A stretch of DNA of 55,189 nt from Okeania sp. SIO3I5. GTDB taxonomy: Bacteria > Cyanobacteriota > Cyanobacteriia > Cyanobacteriales > Microcoleaceae. How positions within the stretch are numbered: the first letter of the stretch is position 1; each line of letters opens with the position of its first letter. The notes below the pieces were generated by a model that was given only the letters and a program-made list of their open reading frames with translations, did no database searches and was not told where the DNA came from. The stretch covers positions 1 through 55,189 of the forward strand of contig NZ_JAAHHT010000025.1 of NCBI RefSeq assembly GCF_010672085.1, read 5' to 3'. Below, piece by piece: positions 36,136 to 45,517 of this stretch. Both the position numbers and the translations under genes were made by a program.

Positions 36136-36467
36136 ATTAGGTTTGTTTGAGGTCTTGAGTCCTAAATTTTTGTGTCATCGTAGTTCATCGTAAGTTGTCG
36201 GTGAGCATTTCTTGGGTTTAGGAAGGAATTTCTTTATCTAAACTTTTTGAGGCGATCGCTAGATTTGGCATTGCTGTGAAATCTAATAGTTAAGTTCTTT
36301 GCGGTGAGTCCAAGATTTCTGGTTCTCTGTACCCTAAAACTTTGTTTTCTTAACATTCTTTTATCAAATCTAAACATTTAATAACAATTAAGAGCTACCT
36401 TTTATTCTTTATTCTAAAATTTCAGGATAGGATTCACTACATCCGTATAATTTCTGAAGGAACCATT

Positions 36468-37181
36468 ATGAAAGCAATCAATAAAGTATTGACAGGTCTT
36501 TTGGGTAGTTTACTTTTAACTACAATTGCCAAACCATCGAATGCAATTACATTTAGTCTTGGGGGTACATCTGTTCCAGGGGAAGGTCAATTCTCCAGTA
36601 TGCCAGGGGTGACAACTATAGATTTTAACTCAGGTGCGGCACCGACATCGGGTCCTATAGTTTATTCTGCTAGTGGTGGTAGTCCAACAATTGTTGAAGG
36701 TACTGTATGGGGTTCTGCAGCACCACTTGACGATTCATCAAAGTATCTAGTAGTTTCTCCTTTTCGTGTTGGAGATCCTGGTAATTTTGGAACTAGCCCT
36801 GTTACAATCAACTCTAATAACGGACTACTAGATTATTTTGGTCTTTATTGGGGATCAATGGATTACGGAAATCGGATTGATTTCTACCAAGGCAATACAT
36901 TACTTCAATCATTTACAGGTGGAGACATTATTACCTCATTTCCAGTTAATCGAGGTGGTGAATACGTTAATTTCTCTGCTACTGGAGCAAGTGACTATTT
37001 TGACAAAATAGTTCTATCTCCCTCTCTACCTTTTGAATCAGACAATCATGCTATCAAATGTGTTGAAGTTGAAGATTGTCCCCCTAGTTCAATTCCTGAA
37101 CCTACTTCTGCCATCGGTTTATTAGTATTTGGTGCTTTTGCTTATGGTTTGAGGAAAGGCGAAAAGGTAGCAAATAAGTAA
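36468..37181 (+). CDS. PEP-CTERM sorting-domain protein
   Basis: A 237-residue exported protein. The signal peptide covers about 1-26 (ending PSNA). The body is rich in Gly, Ser and Thr strands (SLGGTSVPGEGQF...YFGLYWGSMDYGNRIDFYQGN...). The C-terminus carries the sorting signal PEPTSAIGLLVFGAFAYG followed by basic residues. PEP-CTERM proteins are processed by an exosortase and usually reach the cell surface or extracellular matrix. The DYFGLYWGS..NRIDFYQG pattern occurs in many such cyanobacterial proteins. No exosortase gene is in the window. Start ATG 36468 follows GAAGGAACC. Confidence 0.85.
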   Translation: MKAINKVLTGLLGSLLLTTIAKPSNAITFSLGGTSVPGEGQFSSMPGVTTIDFNSGAAPTSGPIVYSASGGSPTIVEGTVWGSAAPLDDSSKYLVVSPFRVGDPGNFGTSPVTINSNNGLLDYFGLYWGSMDYGNRIDFYQGNTLLQSFTGGDIITSFPVNRGGEYVNFSATGASDYFDKIVLSPSLPFESDNHAIKCVEVEDCPPSSIPEPTSAIGLLVFGAFAYGLRKGEKVANK

Positions 37182-37224
37182 TTTATACCACAGAATAATT
37201 AGGGAAGGCAAACGCTATTTAAGT

Positions 37225-37350
37225 CACCGAATAATTAATAATTAATAGTTAAACGATTCAGATTTAAAGCCTCCCCTTTTAAGGAGATAAAATCAAACAA
37301 TTTCCTTTTAGTTAATCCCCTTCTTTTAAGAAAGGAGAATTGTTAATTAT
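37225..37350. repeat. Family C repeat
   Basis: CACCGAATAATTAATAATTAA..GATTTAAAGCCTCCCCTTTT, then TTTCCTTTTAGTTAATCC and a CTTCTTTTAAGAAAGG hairpin, flanked by TTAATTA units. Confidence 0.65.
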
Positions 37351-37371
37351 TAATTATTAATTGCTGATGGT

Positions 37372-37452
37372 ATGTTTTTAAAACTCAGGCTAAAAAAATT
37401 TATAAAATTATCTATACTAGGAAGTTTAATATTAGTTTTTATATTTGTCTAG
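37372..37452 (+). pseudogene. N-terminal fragment of a DUF2330 gene (paralogue of 45518-46723)
   Basis: 26 codons (MFLKLRLKKFIKLSILGSLI, LVFIFV, stop) match the first residues of the DUF2330 protein at 45518 (MFLKFRLKKFIKLSIVGSLI) almost residue for residue, with matching DNA. The match ends after the signal segment, so this is a broken duplicate. Confidence 0.85.
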
Positions 37453-38000
37453 GTGAAAAATAGTTGGGAAATTTACTTGTTTTTGGGGAGATGAAAAATT
37501 TGAGATAAAAATTATGAATGGTTGGTTAAAAATTATTCAGAAGTGGCTATAACTCATCTCAAGAAACTGTATTATTAGATCAAAAATTTATAATTTTTAG
37601 CTGGAGAGAAGTTATCAATTTATATTAGGAATTTTCCGAGCTAGCATGATGGAATTTGAAAAGGTTTCGTGGGTATGATTTTCTGAAAAATATTCTAGAA
37701 TTTTGCCGAGTTTTAGGGAAATGAAAATTTGGAGACTGAGGATTGGTTTGGTTCTTTGTGATGAAAAATATTTGGGAGATTTACGGATTTTTGGGTAGAT
37801 GAAAATTATGAATGGTTGGTAAAAAATTATTCGATGGAATTTGAAAAGGTTTCGTGGGTATGATGTTCTGAAAAATACTGTGGAATTTTGCCGAGTTTTG
37901 GGGAGATGAAAATTTTGAGGATAAATATAGTTTCTCTCTTGAATCGGGATGAAAAATAGTTGGGAGATTTACGGATTTTTGGGGAAAAGCTGAACGCTTA
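37453..38000. repeat. Degenerate interleaved repeats
   Basis: A unit GTTGGGA.ATTTAC..TTTTTGGGGAGATGAAAA occurs near 37460, 37766 and 37958. A second unit GATGGAATTTGAAAAGGTTT..GAATTTTGCCGAGTTTT occurs near 37648 and 37832. No reading frame survives. Confidence 0.7.
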
Positions 38001-38027
38001 CCCCTATTAACGAAGTTAGAAGTCAGA

Positions 38028-38115
38028 AGTTATTTTTGTAACGGGGATTTGAGTACCGCTCCAAAAATATTTTGCCGATCAAGGCGAGGTTTTCGACGCA
38101 ATTATTTTGATAATG
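38028..38115. repeat. Family D repeat
   Basis: A copy of the GGGGATTTGAG..CTCCAAAAA..TTGCCGATCAAGGCG..CGACGCAATTATTTTGAT repeat, ending close to the PLP-enzyme gene. Confidence 0.65.
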
Positions 38116-38167
38116 GGAGTTCTTAAAAAAATTCCAGAATTTTCCAGAACTTATTTAATTCTCATTC

Positions 38168-39301
38168 CTAACTTCGTCCTCCAGTTAACATCAGCAAGCA
38201 TTTTTCTGATGAGGAAATCCATCCGTCAACAATTAACTTTTTACAGGCCGCTAAAGATAACGCCGCAGTATGACAAGCGGAAATACCAGTCTCTTGTAAA
38301 ATCTCGTAACTCTCCAAAAGTTCTGCTTGAGTTGGAGCAACCACAGTTCCCTGAGTCTCTAGAATTAAATCCCGCAAATAAGGGTAACTAGCGGTAGGAT
38401 TACCTCTAAGAATTGCCTCAGCCTTCCCTTTAGGATTCCGGACAATATCCTCATCGGCAATTTGTTCTCGATCGCTATGAAATGCTGTATAAACAGGAGG
38501 GCAGGTATCTTGCTGGACAGCAACAAAACGAGGCATTTTCTCAATGTACCCATTAGCTAAAAGCTGCTTAAATCCAAAATATCCGCCATAAAAACCCATC
38601 CCACTACTGATAGGTTGAAAGACTACATCAACTTGGAAATCTAGTTGGGTGGCTCCTTCCATATAGCCAGTTTTCAGACCTTCGCGACGAAAGAAATTGA
38701 AAAATCCTCCTTCCCAGAAAAGATTATTTTCTAAAGCATATTCTTTGGCTAATTTGCCAGTTTCCACAAAATCTACATTTGTTTCATGTATGGTCGCATA
38801 GGGATTATCAAACTTTAACCGATGCCGATGGGTTGATGGAACAAAAACATGAAGCCTAATTAGACCTTCAAGTTTTTTAGCCCAGTACATGAAACTTGAA
38901 GAGGAGTTGCCTGTAGAAGAGACGACAAATTCTTTAACTCCGCCCCATAACAATCCTGGCGTTGCCATACAACTCTGTCGGTATTTTGTATTTCCTGTGG
39001 CTAAAGCTCCTTCAACTTTACAGTAAATCCCATCATGGTCAACATATTGAGGATTGTCCAATCGAATCAGAGGAGTTTCTGGACAGTCAAATTCTGGGAG
39101 GGGTTGAATTGGAACAAAGTCTTCAAAGCGCGAAAGTCCAGAACCAGATTTTAACGTTTGAGTGCTGCTGTAGACAACATTTAAGACACCTCCATCACAA
39201 GCCTGGCAACGATAACGTAGTTCTAAGGGATATTCCTCTCCACAAACGGCACATTTGAGGTAAGCTTGAGGGTTAAGTTGAATTTTTTCTGGTATGAACA
39301 T
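38168..39301 (-). CDS. Threonine-synthase-like PLP enzyme with N-terminal zinc ribbon
   Basis: A 377-residue fold-type II PLP enzyme (PF00291 type). A zinc ribbon is formed by C17, C20, C32 and C35 (KCAVCGEEY..RCQACDGG). The PLP lysine is probably K106 in ATGNTKYRQS, followed by SSTGNSSSSFMYWAKK, the phosphate loop, and a GTVVAPTQAELLESYEIL...TGISACHTAAL C-terminus. The usual threonine synthase PTGSFKDR is altered, so the reaction may be a beta- or gamma-replacement on another substrate, as in cysteate-synthase-like or 2,3-diaminopropionate-forming relatives. ATG 39301 is chosen over a TTG at 39331. It is divergent from the opine dehydrogenase gene across the first repeat array. Confidence 0.8.
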   Translation of the reverse strand: MFIPEKIQLNPQAYLKCAVCGEEYPLELRYRCQACDGGVLNVVYSSTQTLKSGSGLSRFEDFVPIQPLPEFDCPETPLIRLDNPQYVDHDGIYCKVEGALATGNTKYRQSCMATPGLLWGGVKEFVVSSTGNSSSSFMYWAKKLEGLIRLHVFVPSTHRHRLKFDNPYATIHETNVDFVETGKLAKEYALENNLFWEGGFFNFFRREGLKTGYMEGATQLDFQVDVVFQPISSGMGFYGGYFGFKQLLANGYIEKMPRFVAVQQDTCPPVYTAFHSDREQIADEDIVRNPKGKAEAILRGNPTASYPYLRDLILETQGTVVAPTQAELLESYEILQETGISACHTAALSLAACKKLIVDGWISSSEKCLLMLTGGRS

Positions 39302-39390
39302 AAGACAAGCAATGATATTTTTTGCAAGCAATAATTAACCGAACTTTACCAAAAAATACTTTAAAAATAGTATTAACGGTTGACAAATTA

Positions 39391-39416
39391 TATGTATGAT
39401 TATTTTAAGACTGCTT
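39391..39416 (+). repeat. 26-bp segment copied from the opine dehydrogenase gene
   Basis: It matches 41591-41616, inside the dehydrogenase reading frame, at 25 of 26 positions (shared ATGATTATTTTAAGACTGC). It sits exactly at the left border of the first repeat array. Confidence 0.75.
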
Positions 39417-40700
39417 GAAGTAATTTTCCATCAGTCTCTCAGACCGGAATCTGAAATTTCTATCTATAAACTTTAAAGTCAAATAACTAAGACGTTGTAG
39501 TTAGACGAATTTTCTATCAATATCTCAGACCGGAATCTGAAATTTATATCTATAACTTTAAGTCAAACAACTAAGACGTTGCAGTTAAAATAATTTTCTA
39601 TCAATATCTGAGATTTCTATCTATAAACTTTAAAGTCAAATAACTAAGACGTTGTAGTTAGACGAATTTTCTATCAATATCTCAGACCCGAATCTGAGAT
39701 TTCTATCTATAACTTTAAGTCAAACAACTAAGACGTTGTAGTTAGACGAATTTTCTATCAATATCTCAGACCCGAATCTGAGATTTCTATCTATAAATTT
39801 AAGTCAAATAACTAAGACGTTGTAGTTAAAGTAATTTTTAATCAATATCTCAGACCTGAATCTGAGATTTCTATCTATAAACTTTAAAGTTAAATAACTA
39901 AGACCTTGTAGTTAAAGTAATTTTTCATTAATATCTCAGACCCGAATCTGAGATTTCTATCTATAAACTTGAAAGTCAAATAACTAAGACGTTGCAGTTA
40001 AAATAATTTTCTATCAATATCTCAGACCCGAATCTGAGATTTCTATCTATAAACTTGAAAGTCAAATAACTAAGACGTTGCAGTTAAAATAATTTTCTAT
40101 CAATATCTGAGATTTCTATCTATAAACTTGAAAGTCAAATAACTAAGACGTTGCAGTTAAAGTAATTTTTCATCAATATCTCAGACCCGAATCTGAGATT
40201 TCTATCTATAAACTTTAAAGTCAAATAACTAAGACGTTGCAGTTAGACTAATTTTCCATCAATATCTCAGACCCGAATCTGAGATTTCGATCTATAAACT
40301 TTAAAGTCAAATAACTAAGACGTTGCAGTTAAAGTAATTTTCTATCAATATCTGAGATTTCTATCTATAAACTTGAAAGTCAAATAACTAAGACGTTGTA
40401 GTTAAAGTAATTTTCCATCAATATCTCAGACCCGAATCTGAGATTTCTATCTATAAACTTTAAAGTCAAATAACTAAGACGTTGCAGTTAAAATAATTTT
40501 CTATCAATATGTCAGACCCGAATCTGAGATTTCTATCTATAAACTTTAAAGTCAAATAACTAAGACGTTGCAGTTAAAATAATTTTCTATCAATATGTCA
40601 GACCCGAATCTGAGATTTCTATCTATAAACTTGAAAGTCAAATAACTAAGACGTTGCAGTTAGACTAATTTTCTATCAATATCTCAGACCCGAATCTGAT
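39417..40700. repeat. Tandem array 1: 15 units of an ~86-bp hairpin repeat
   Basis: Each unit holds ATAACTAAGACGTTGCAGTT, a variable AT-rich joint (AATTTTCTATCAATA), the hairpin TCTCAGACCCGAATCTGAGA, and TTTCTATCTATAAACTT. The core appears 15 times between 39485 and 40660. Some units are about 72 bp because the left hairpin arm is deleted. There are no unique spacers, so it is not a CRISPR array. The array ends about 115 bases before the dehydrogenase start and may reach into its promoter or leader. Confidence 0.95.
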
Positions 40701-40814
40701 ATTTTTGGTTTCTTGTTCCCTACAACCAAAGTCTTGTAACATTATTTTATCGAATTGGTATAAAGAAATTGTCAAGTTTTAATAAATTCCAGTAAATTGA
40801 GAGGAAACTTTTTC

Positions 40815-41885
40815 ATGTCACAAGATAGTTACCTAGTCGTGGGTGGCGGAGATGTAGGTTTAGCTACAGCTGTTCACCTTAGTTCTCAAGGGTGTCTGGT
40901 TTATTTATTTTCTCGTCGTTATTCTGTAATAAATAAAACTAAGATTGTTCGTTCAACTGGTCTATTTTTACCTGGTAATTATCCAATTGCAGCTTGTTCT
41001 AATAATATTCAGAAAATTGCAGTCGCCAATGATGGAAAATTGCCCAGGAATATTATTATTTGCTGTCGAGGTCAGGATATTGAATCTTATGCCAGTATTT
41101 TAGGTGAATATATTCACTCTCAAATGAATATTCTAATAATTTGCGCTAGTCGTTTTTCTGGTCGAGTTTTTGGCAAAGTTTTGTACAGAGAATTTGGGAT
41201 AATTGAAACGCAATTACCGGCAATTGCAGATGTAAATAATAGCCCTTTTGCTTGCCGAGGCAATGCTGATGACCAAGTTGCTATTAAAAGGTTTAAAAAA
41301 CAGTTTAAGGTGGCTGCTCAAAACTCAGAAATGACAGAGCGTATTTTGGTTACTTACCAAAGTTTATTTGAGAATTTGCGTCCTGCTATTTCTAGTTTAG
41401 AAGTAAATTTAGATAAATGTAATGATATTTTTCATATACCTTTAATCTTAGCTACTTTAGAAAAGTGGGAGCTTGGAGAAAGTTATAACATTTACCGAGG
41501 TTTTAGTCCTCGTACTGGTGATTTAATTGCTGATTTAGATAGCGATCGCTTAATTATTGCTAAGGCGTTAGGGTTTCCTAATCTCAGTAATATATATGAT
41601 TATTTTAAGACTGCTTATGGAACTTCTGGGCCATCTATTTACGAACATATTCATCAGATTAAGGCATTGGACAATGCTACTGTTAGGAATCTCCATCATC
41701 GCTATCTTTCGGAGGAGTTACCTTTTGGAGCTTTTCCACTACAGGTTTTAGCTCGTCTTGTAGGAGTGGATACTCCATTTTTAGATAGCTGTGTTACTCT
41801 GGGAAGCAAGTTTGTAGATGAACCTTTGAGGTGGAATGCTGAGTTTCTGGAATTGGATACCCAATGGTTGAATAGCCAACTCTAG
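40815..41885 (+). CDS. Octopine/opine dehydrogenase-family NAD(P)-dependent enzyme
   Basis: A 356-residue protein. The Rossmann domain starts SYLVVGGGDVGLATAVHLSS. The C-terminal octopine-dehydrogenase domain has NDIFHIPLILATLEKWELG (H207 fits the catalytic His of the family), a DSDRLIIAKALGFP helix, and the typical end YLSEELPFGAFPLQVLARLVGVDTPFLDSC. Family members reductively join a 2-oxo acid to an amino group, making N-carboxyalkyl amino acids (opines, staphylopine-type metallophores). ATG 40815 has GAGGAAA seven bases upstream; a TTG at 40797 lacks one. It lies between the two repeat arrays, with an EamA exporter and a dioxygenase downstream. Substrates are unknown. Confidence 0.8.
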   Translation: MSQDSYLVVGGGDVGLATAVHLSSQGCLVYLFSRRYSVINKTKIVRSTGLFLPGNYPIAACSNNIQKIAVANDGKLPRNIIICCRGQDIESYASILGEYIHSQMNILIICASRFSGRVFGKVLYREFGIIETQLPAIADVNNSPFACRGNADDQVAIKRFKKQFKVAAQNSEMTERILVTYQSLFENLRPAISSLEVNLDKCNDIFHIPLILATLEKWELGESYNIYRGFSPRTGDLIADLDSDRLIIAKALGFPNLSNIYDYFKTAYGTSGPSIYEHIHQIKALDNATVRNLHHRYLSEELPFGAFPLQVLARLVGVDTPFLDSCVTLGSKFVDEPLRWNAEFLELDTQWLNSQL

Positions 41886-41931
41886 CAAAGTTCAGAAGTT
41901 ATATTTTTGGGCTAAACGCTAGATTTCGAGC

Positions 41932-43550
41932 TAGAAAATTCCCGTCAAATAACTAAGACGTTGCAGTTAGACTAATTTTTGATTAATCTCTGACGCCGGA
42001 ATTTGAAATTTCGAGCTAGAAAATTCCCGTCAAATAACTAAGACGTTGCAGTTAGACTAATTTTTGATTAATCTCTGACGCCGGAATTTGAAATTTCGAG
42101 CTAGAAAATTCCCGTCAAATAACTAAGACGTTGTAGTTAGACTAATTTTTGATCAATCTCTGACGCCGGAATTTGAAATTTCGAGCTAGAAAATTCCCGT
42201 CAAATAACTAAGACGTTGCAGTTGGACTAATTTTTGATCAATCTCTGACGCCGGAATTTGAAATTTCGAGCTAGAAAATTCCCGTCAAATAACTAAGACG
42301 TTGCAGTTGGACTAATTTTCCATCAATCTCTCAGAGCTGAATTTGAGATTTCGATCTATAAACTTGAAAGTCAAATAACTAAGACGTTGCAGTTGGATTA
42401 ATTTTTCCTCAATCTCTCAGAGCTGAATCTGAAATTTCGAGCTATAAACTTGAAAGTCAAATAACTAAGACGTTGCAGTTGGACTAATTTTCCATCAATC
42501 TCTCAGAGCTGAATTTGAGATTTCGAGCTATAAACTTGAAAGTCAAATAACTAAGACGTTGCAGTTGGACTAATTTTCCATCAATCTCTCAGAGCTGAAT
42601 CTGAAATTTCGAGCTATAAACTTGAAAGTCAAATAACTAAGACGTTGCAGTTGGACTAATTTTCCATCAATCTCTCAGAGCTGAATTTGAGATTTCGAGC
42701 TATAAACTTGAAAGTCAAATAACTAAGACGTTGCAGTTGGACTAATTTTCCATCAATCTCTCAGAGCTGAATCTGAAATTTCGAGCTATAAACTTGAAAG
42801 TCACATAACTAAGACGTTGTAGTTGGATTAATTTTTCCTCAATCTCTCAGAGCTGAATTTGAGATTTCGATCTATAAACTTGAAAGTCACATAACTAAGA
42901 CGTTGTAGTTGGACTAATTTTTCCTCAATCTCTCAGAGCTGAATTTGAGATTTCGATCTATAAACTTGAAAGTCAAATAACTAAGACGTTGCAGTTGGAC
43001 TAATTTTCCATCAATCTCTCAGAGCTGAATTTGAAATTTCTATCTATAACTTTCAGTCAGATAACTAAGACGTTGCAGTTGGACTAATTTTCCATCAATC
43101 TCTCAGAGCTGAATCTGAAATTTCGAGCTATAAACTTGAAAGTCACATAACTAAGACGTTGTAGTTGGATTAATTTTTCCTCAATCTCTCAGAGCTGAAT
43201 TTGAGATTTCGAGCTATAAACTTGAAAGTCACATAACTAAGACGTTGCAGTTAGACTAATTTTCCATCAATCTCTCAGACCAGAATCTGAAATTTCTATC
43301 TATAACTTACAAAATCTCAGGTCGGAATCTGAGATATCGATCTATAATTCAAGTCAAATAACTAAGACGTTGCAGTTGGACTAATTTTGCCTCAATATCT
43401 CAGACCCGAATCTGAAATTTCTATCTATAACTTTAAGTCAGATAACTAAGACGTTGCAGTTAGACTAATTTTATATCAATCTCTCAGAGTAGAATCTGAG
43501 ATTTCTATGTATAACTTAAGTCAGATAACTAAGACGTTAAGTCCTAGATT
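41932..43550. repeat. Tandem array 2: 19 units of the same ~86-bp repeat
   Basis: The core AACTAAGACGTTGCAGTTGGA recurs 19 times from 41951 to 43530. The first five units have CCGGAATTTGAAATTTCGAG and AGAAAATTCCCGTC. The others have TCTCAGAGCTGAATTTGAGA and CTATAAACTTGAAAGTC. Between about 42460 and 42800, units alternate in pairs, a 172-bp higher-order period. The last unit is truncated (GACGTTAAGTCC) about 40 bases before the exporter ribosome-binding site. Confidence 0.95.
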
Positions 43551-43586
43551 TCCATTTATCTAAAATCTTATAACAAGGAGTCAATA

Positions 43587-44519
43587 TTGAAAGTCCTACA
43601 AGAAATAGTTTCTGGATCGGGCAATTCAAGAGCGATCGGATTTTTAGGTCTTGCAATATTTGCTCACTCTTCGCTTCCAATCTTTTACCGATTACTTGAA
43701 GGAGAAATCGGTCCATTTTCAACCGCATTTCATCGTGTTTGGCTTGCCACTTTGCTCCTAGGTCTCTGGAATGGAGCACAATATCTCAAAAACCAGTTTT
43801 CCCCAGATAAATCCGTCAAACAAAATCCCTATACCCGTTTAGTTATATTACAACTATTGGTTGCTGGAATCAGTTTTGCGGGTAATCAACTCCTATTAGC
43901 TTGGTCCTTGAGTCAAATGACTGTTGCCAATACCACAATATTAACGAATATGACTCCAATTTGGACAGTTCTTTTGGGTTGGCTGATCTGGAATCAAACC
44001 TTTGATAAGGTCTTTTTAATTGGCATGGCAGTTGCTGTTGTAGGCGCTTGTATGATTGGCCTTCAAGACTGGCAATTGGCGACAGGAAATTTACAAGGGG
44101 ATGGCGTTGCGATAATGGCTGCACTCTTCAATAGTACCTATCTGCTTCCTGTAGAATCTTTGCGCTCCCAATTGAGTTCGATAGCAATTCTTTCATGGAC
44201 TTGTGTAATATCGACTCTATTTATATTGCCTATTGCTTTGATGACAGAAACTCAAGTATTTCCCCACACTTGGTCAGGATGGCTTTTTGTGATTTTGTTG
44301 GGGTTAATCTGTCAACTTTTAGCGGTGGGACTTGTCACCTATTGCCTCAAGAAAATATCTTCTGGGTTAATAGCGGTCTCCAAGCTACTTATCCCTATTA
44401 TCAATGCTTTCTTAGCTTGGTTATTTTTTAGCGAAATTTTAAGTTTCTGGAACTATGTAGCATTTACTGTGGTTATCTTAGGTCTCTATATCTCCAAATA
44501 TAGTAAAATTTCGGAGTAA
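43587..44519 (+). CDS. EamA-family (DMT) transporter
   Basis: A 310-residue protein with about ten membrane helices in two EamA halves: AIGFLGLAIFAHSSLPIFYRLL...FSTAFHRVWLATLLLGLW, then NTTILTNMTPIWTVLLGWLIWNQTF, VAIMAALFNSTYLLPVE and a final SKLLIPIINAFLAWLFFSE.. helix pair. EamA proteins usually export amino acids or small metabolites, and one exports the opine metallophore in Pseudomonas. The start is TTG 43587, chosen because AAGGAG lies six bases upstream and no useful ATG exists. It ends 19 bases before the dioxygenase gene, so the two are surely co-transcribed. Confidence 0.85.
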   Translation: MKVLQEIVSGSGNSRAIGFLGLAIFAHSSLPIFYRLLEGEIGPFSTAFHRVWLATLLLGLWNGAQYLKNQFSPDKSVKQNPYTRLVILQLLVAGISFAGNQLLLAWSLSQMTVANTTILTNMTPIWTVLLGWLIWNQTFDKVFLIGMAVAVVGACMIGLQDWQLATGNLQGDGVAIMAALFNSTYLLPVESLRSQLSSIAILSWTCVISTLFILPIALMTETQVFPHTWSGWLFVILLGLICQLLAVGLVTYCLKKISSGLIAVSKLLIPIINAFLAWLFFSEILSFWNYVAFTVVILGLYISKYSKISE

Positions 44520-44538
44520 AGCGTTTGAAATTAGACAG

Positions 44539-45369
44539 ATGAACCTAGAATCGGAACAATTACAGACCTATCAAGACCAAGGATATCTCTTGGTAGAAAA
44601 TTGTTTTTCTCCAAAAGAGATTGAGGTAATGAAAGCCGAATTGCCGGGAATATATGCAGAAGGAAAACCCGGTAAAATTACCGAAAAAGATGGCACGACA
44701 ATACGCGCAATTTATGGAGCGCACACCTATAATCCAGTGTTCGAGTGTTTGTCAAAACAAGCAAGAATTATTGAACCTATTCAACAGATTTTGGGGAGTT
44801 CGGTCTATGTTCACCAATTTCATATTAATGCTAAAAGAGCATTGACTGGAGATGTCTATTTATGGCATCAGGATTATGCTTATCATTTGAAAGAAGACTC
44901 AATTCCCACTCCGAGAGTCGGAATCGCGATTGTTTTTTTAGATGAAGTCCACGAATTTAATAGCCCTCTGATGGTTATTCCTGGTTCTCATCAAGAAGGT
45001 CTTATTGCTGAAAAGAGCGATCGAAAACAACATGAAACTTATCAAGGTTATGACTCATGGATTGCTAATGTGACTAGCAATATTAACTATGCTGTTGATG
45101 AACCAACTCTGAAAAGATTGACTAAAAAATATGGCACAGTTGCTCCGAAAGGAAGTGCAGGCTCGATATTATTTCTTCATCCGAATTGTGTTCATGGGTC
45201 AACTGCTAATATCTATCCTTTTGATCGAGCAGTTGTTGTGATTGTCTACAACAGTATTGAAAATATTCCGCTCCCTATGGAAAAACCGCGTCCAGATTTT
45301 CTGGCTAGTCCCAATCATACAGCGATCGAGCCTTTGTCAGGAGATGCTTTTTTGGCTAATAAATATTAG
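44539..45369 (+). CDS. EctD-like Fe(II)/2-oxoglutarate dioxygenase (phytanoyl-CoA dioxygenase family)
   Basis: A 276-residue PhyH-type protein. The iron triad is H and D in YLWHQDYAYH (about residues 114-116) and the distal His in PNCVHGSTANIY (about 219), with DRAVVVIVY supplying the 2-oxoglutarate Arg. The stretch KEDSIPTPRVGIAIVFLDEV and FNSPLMVIPGSHQEG strongly recall ectoine hydroxylase (EctD), so it may hydroxylate a free amino acid or imino acid derivative. No ectoine synthesis genes are nearby. Most likely it modifies the product of the preceding genes or its precursor. It overlaps no other gene and closes the transporter-dioxygenase operon. Confidence 0.82.
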   Translation: MNLESEQLQTYQDQGYLLVENCFSPKEIEVMKAELPGIYAEGKPGKITEKDGTTIRAIYGAHTYNPVFECLSKQARIIEPIQQILGSSVYVHQFHINAKRALTGDVYLWHQDYAYHLKEDSIPTPRVGIAIVFLDEVHEFNSPLMVIPGSHQEGLIAEKSDRKQHETYQGYDSWIANVTSNINYAVDEPTLKRLTKKYGTVAPKGSAGSILFLHPNCVHGSTANIYPFDRAVVVIVYNSIENIPLPMEKPRPDFLASPNHTAIEPLSGDAFLANKY

Positions 45370-45382
45370 TAGACCGACACAG

Positions 45383-45406
45383 ACAAGTCTGGCAACCATA
45401 ACGTAG
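45383..45406 (-). pseudogene. Fragment resembling the PLP-enzyme zinc-ribbon coding sequence
   Basis: It matches 39197-39220 at 22 of 24 positions in the same orientation. On the minus strand it reads LRYGCQTC, against LRYRCQAC in the intact enzyme. It lies 14 bases after the dioxygenase stop, with no further similarity upstream. Confidence 0.5.
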
Positions 45407-45517
45407 TAGTTCATCAATTTTGTCTTGAGGGATAGCAATTTGCCAGAATAATTTTATTTAGCAGTTTTTTTGATCGACTATCCCTTACTTCCACCTCCCA
45501 AAGTAAGCACCACTAAT

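Noticed and set aside
39417-43550. CRISPR-like periodic repeats
   Set aside because: Units are ~86 bp, the parts between cores are themselves repeated, and there are no unique spacers or cas genes. These are ordinary tandem arrays.
39417-43550. Integron attC-like sites (GTTAGAC/GTTGGAC next to each core)
   Set aside because: Many units have GTTAAAG or GTTAAAA, no matching opposite site is present, there are no cassettes between units and no integrase is nearby.
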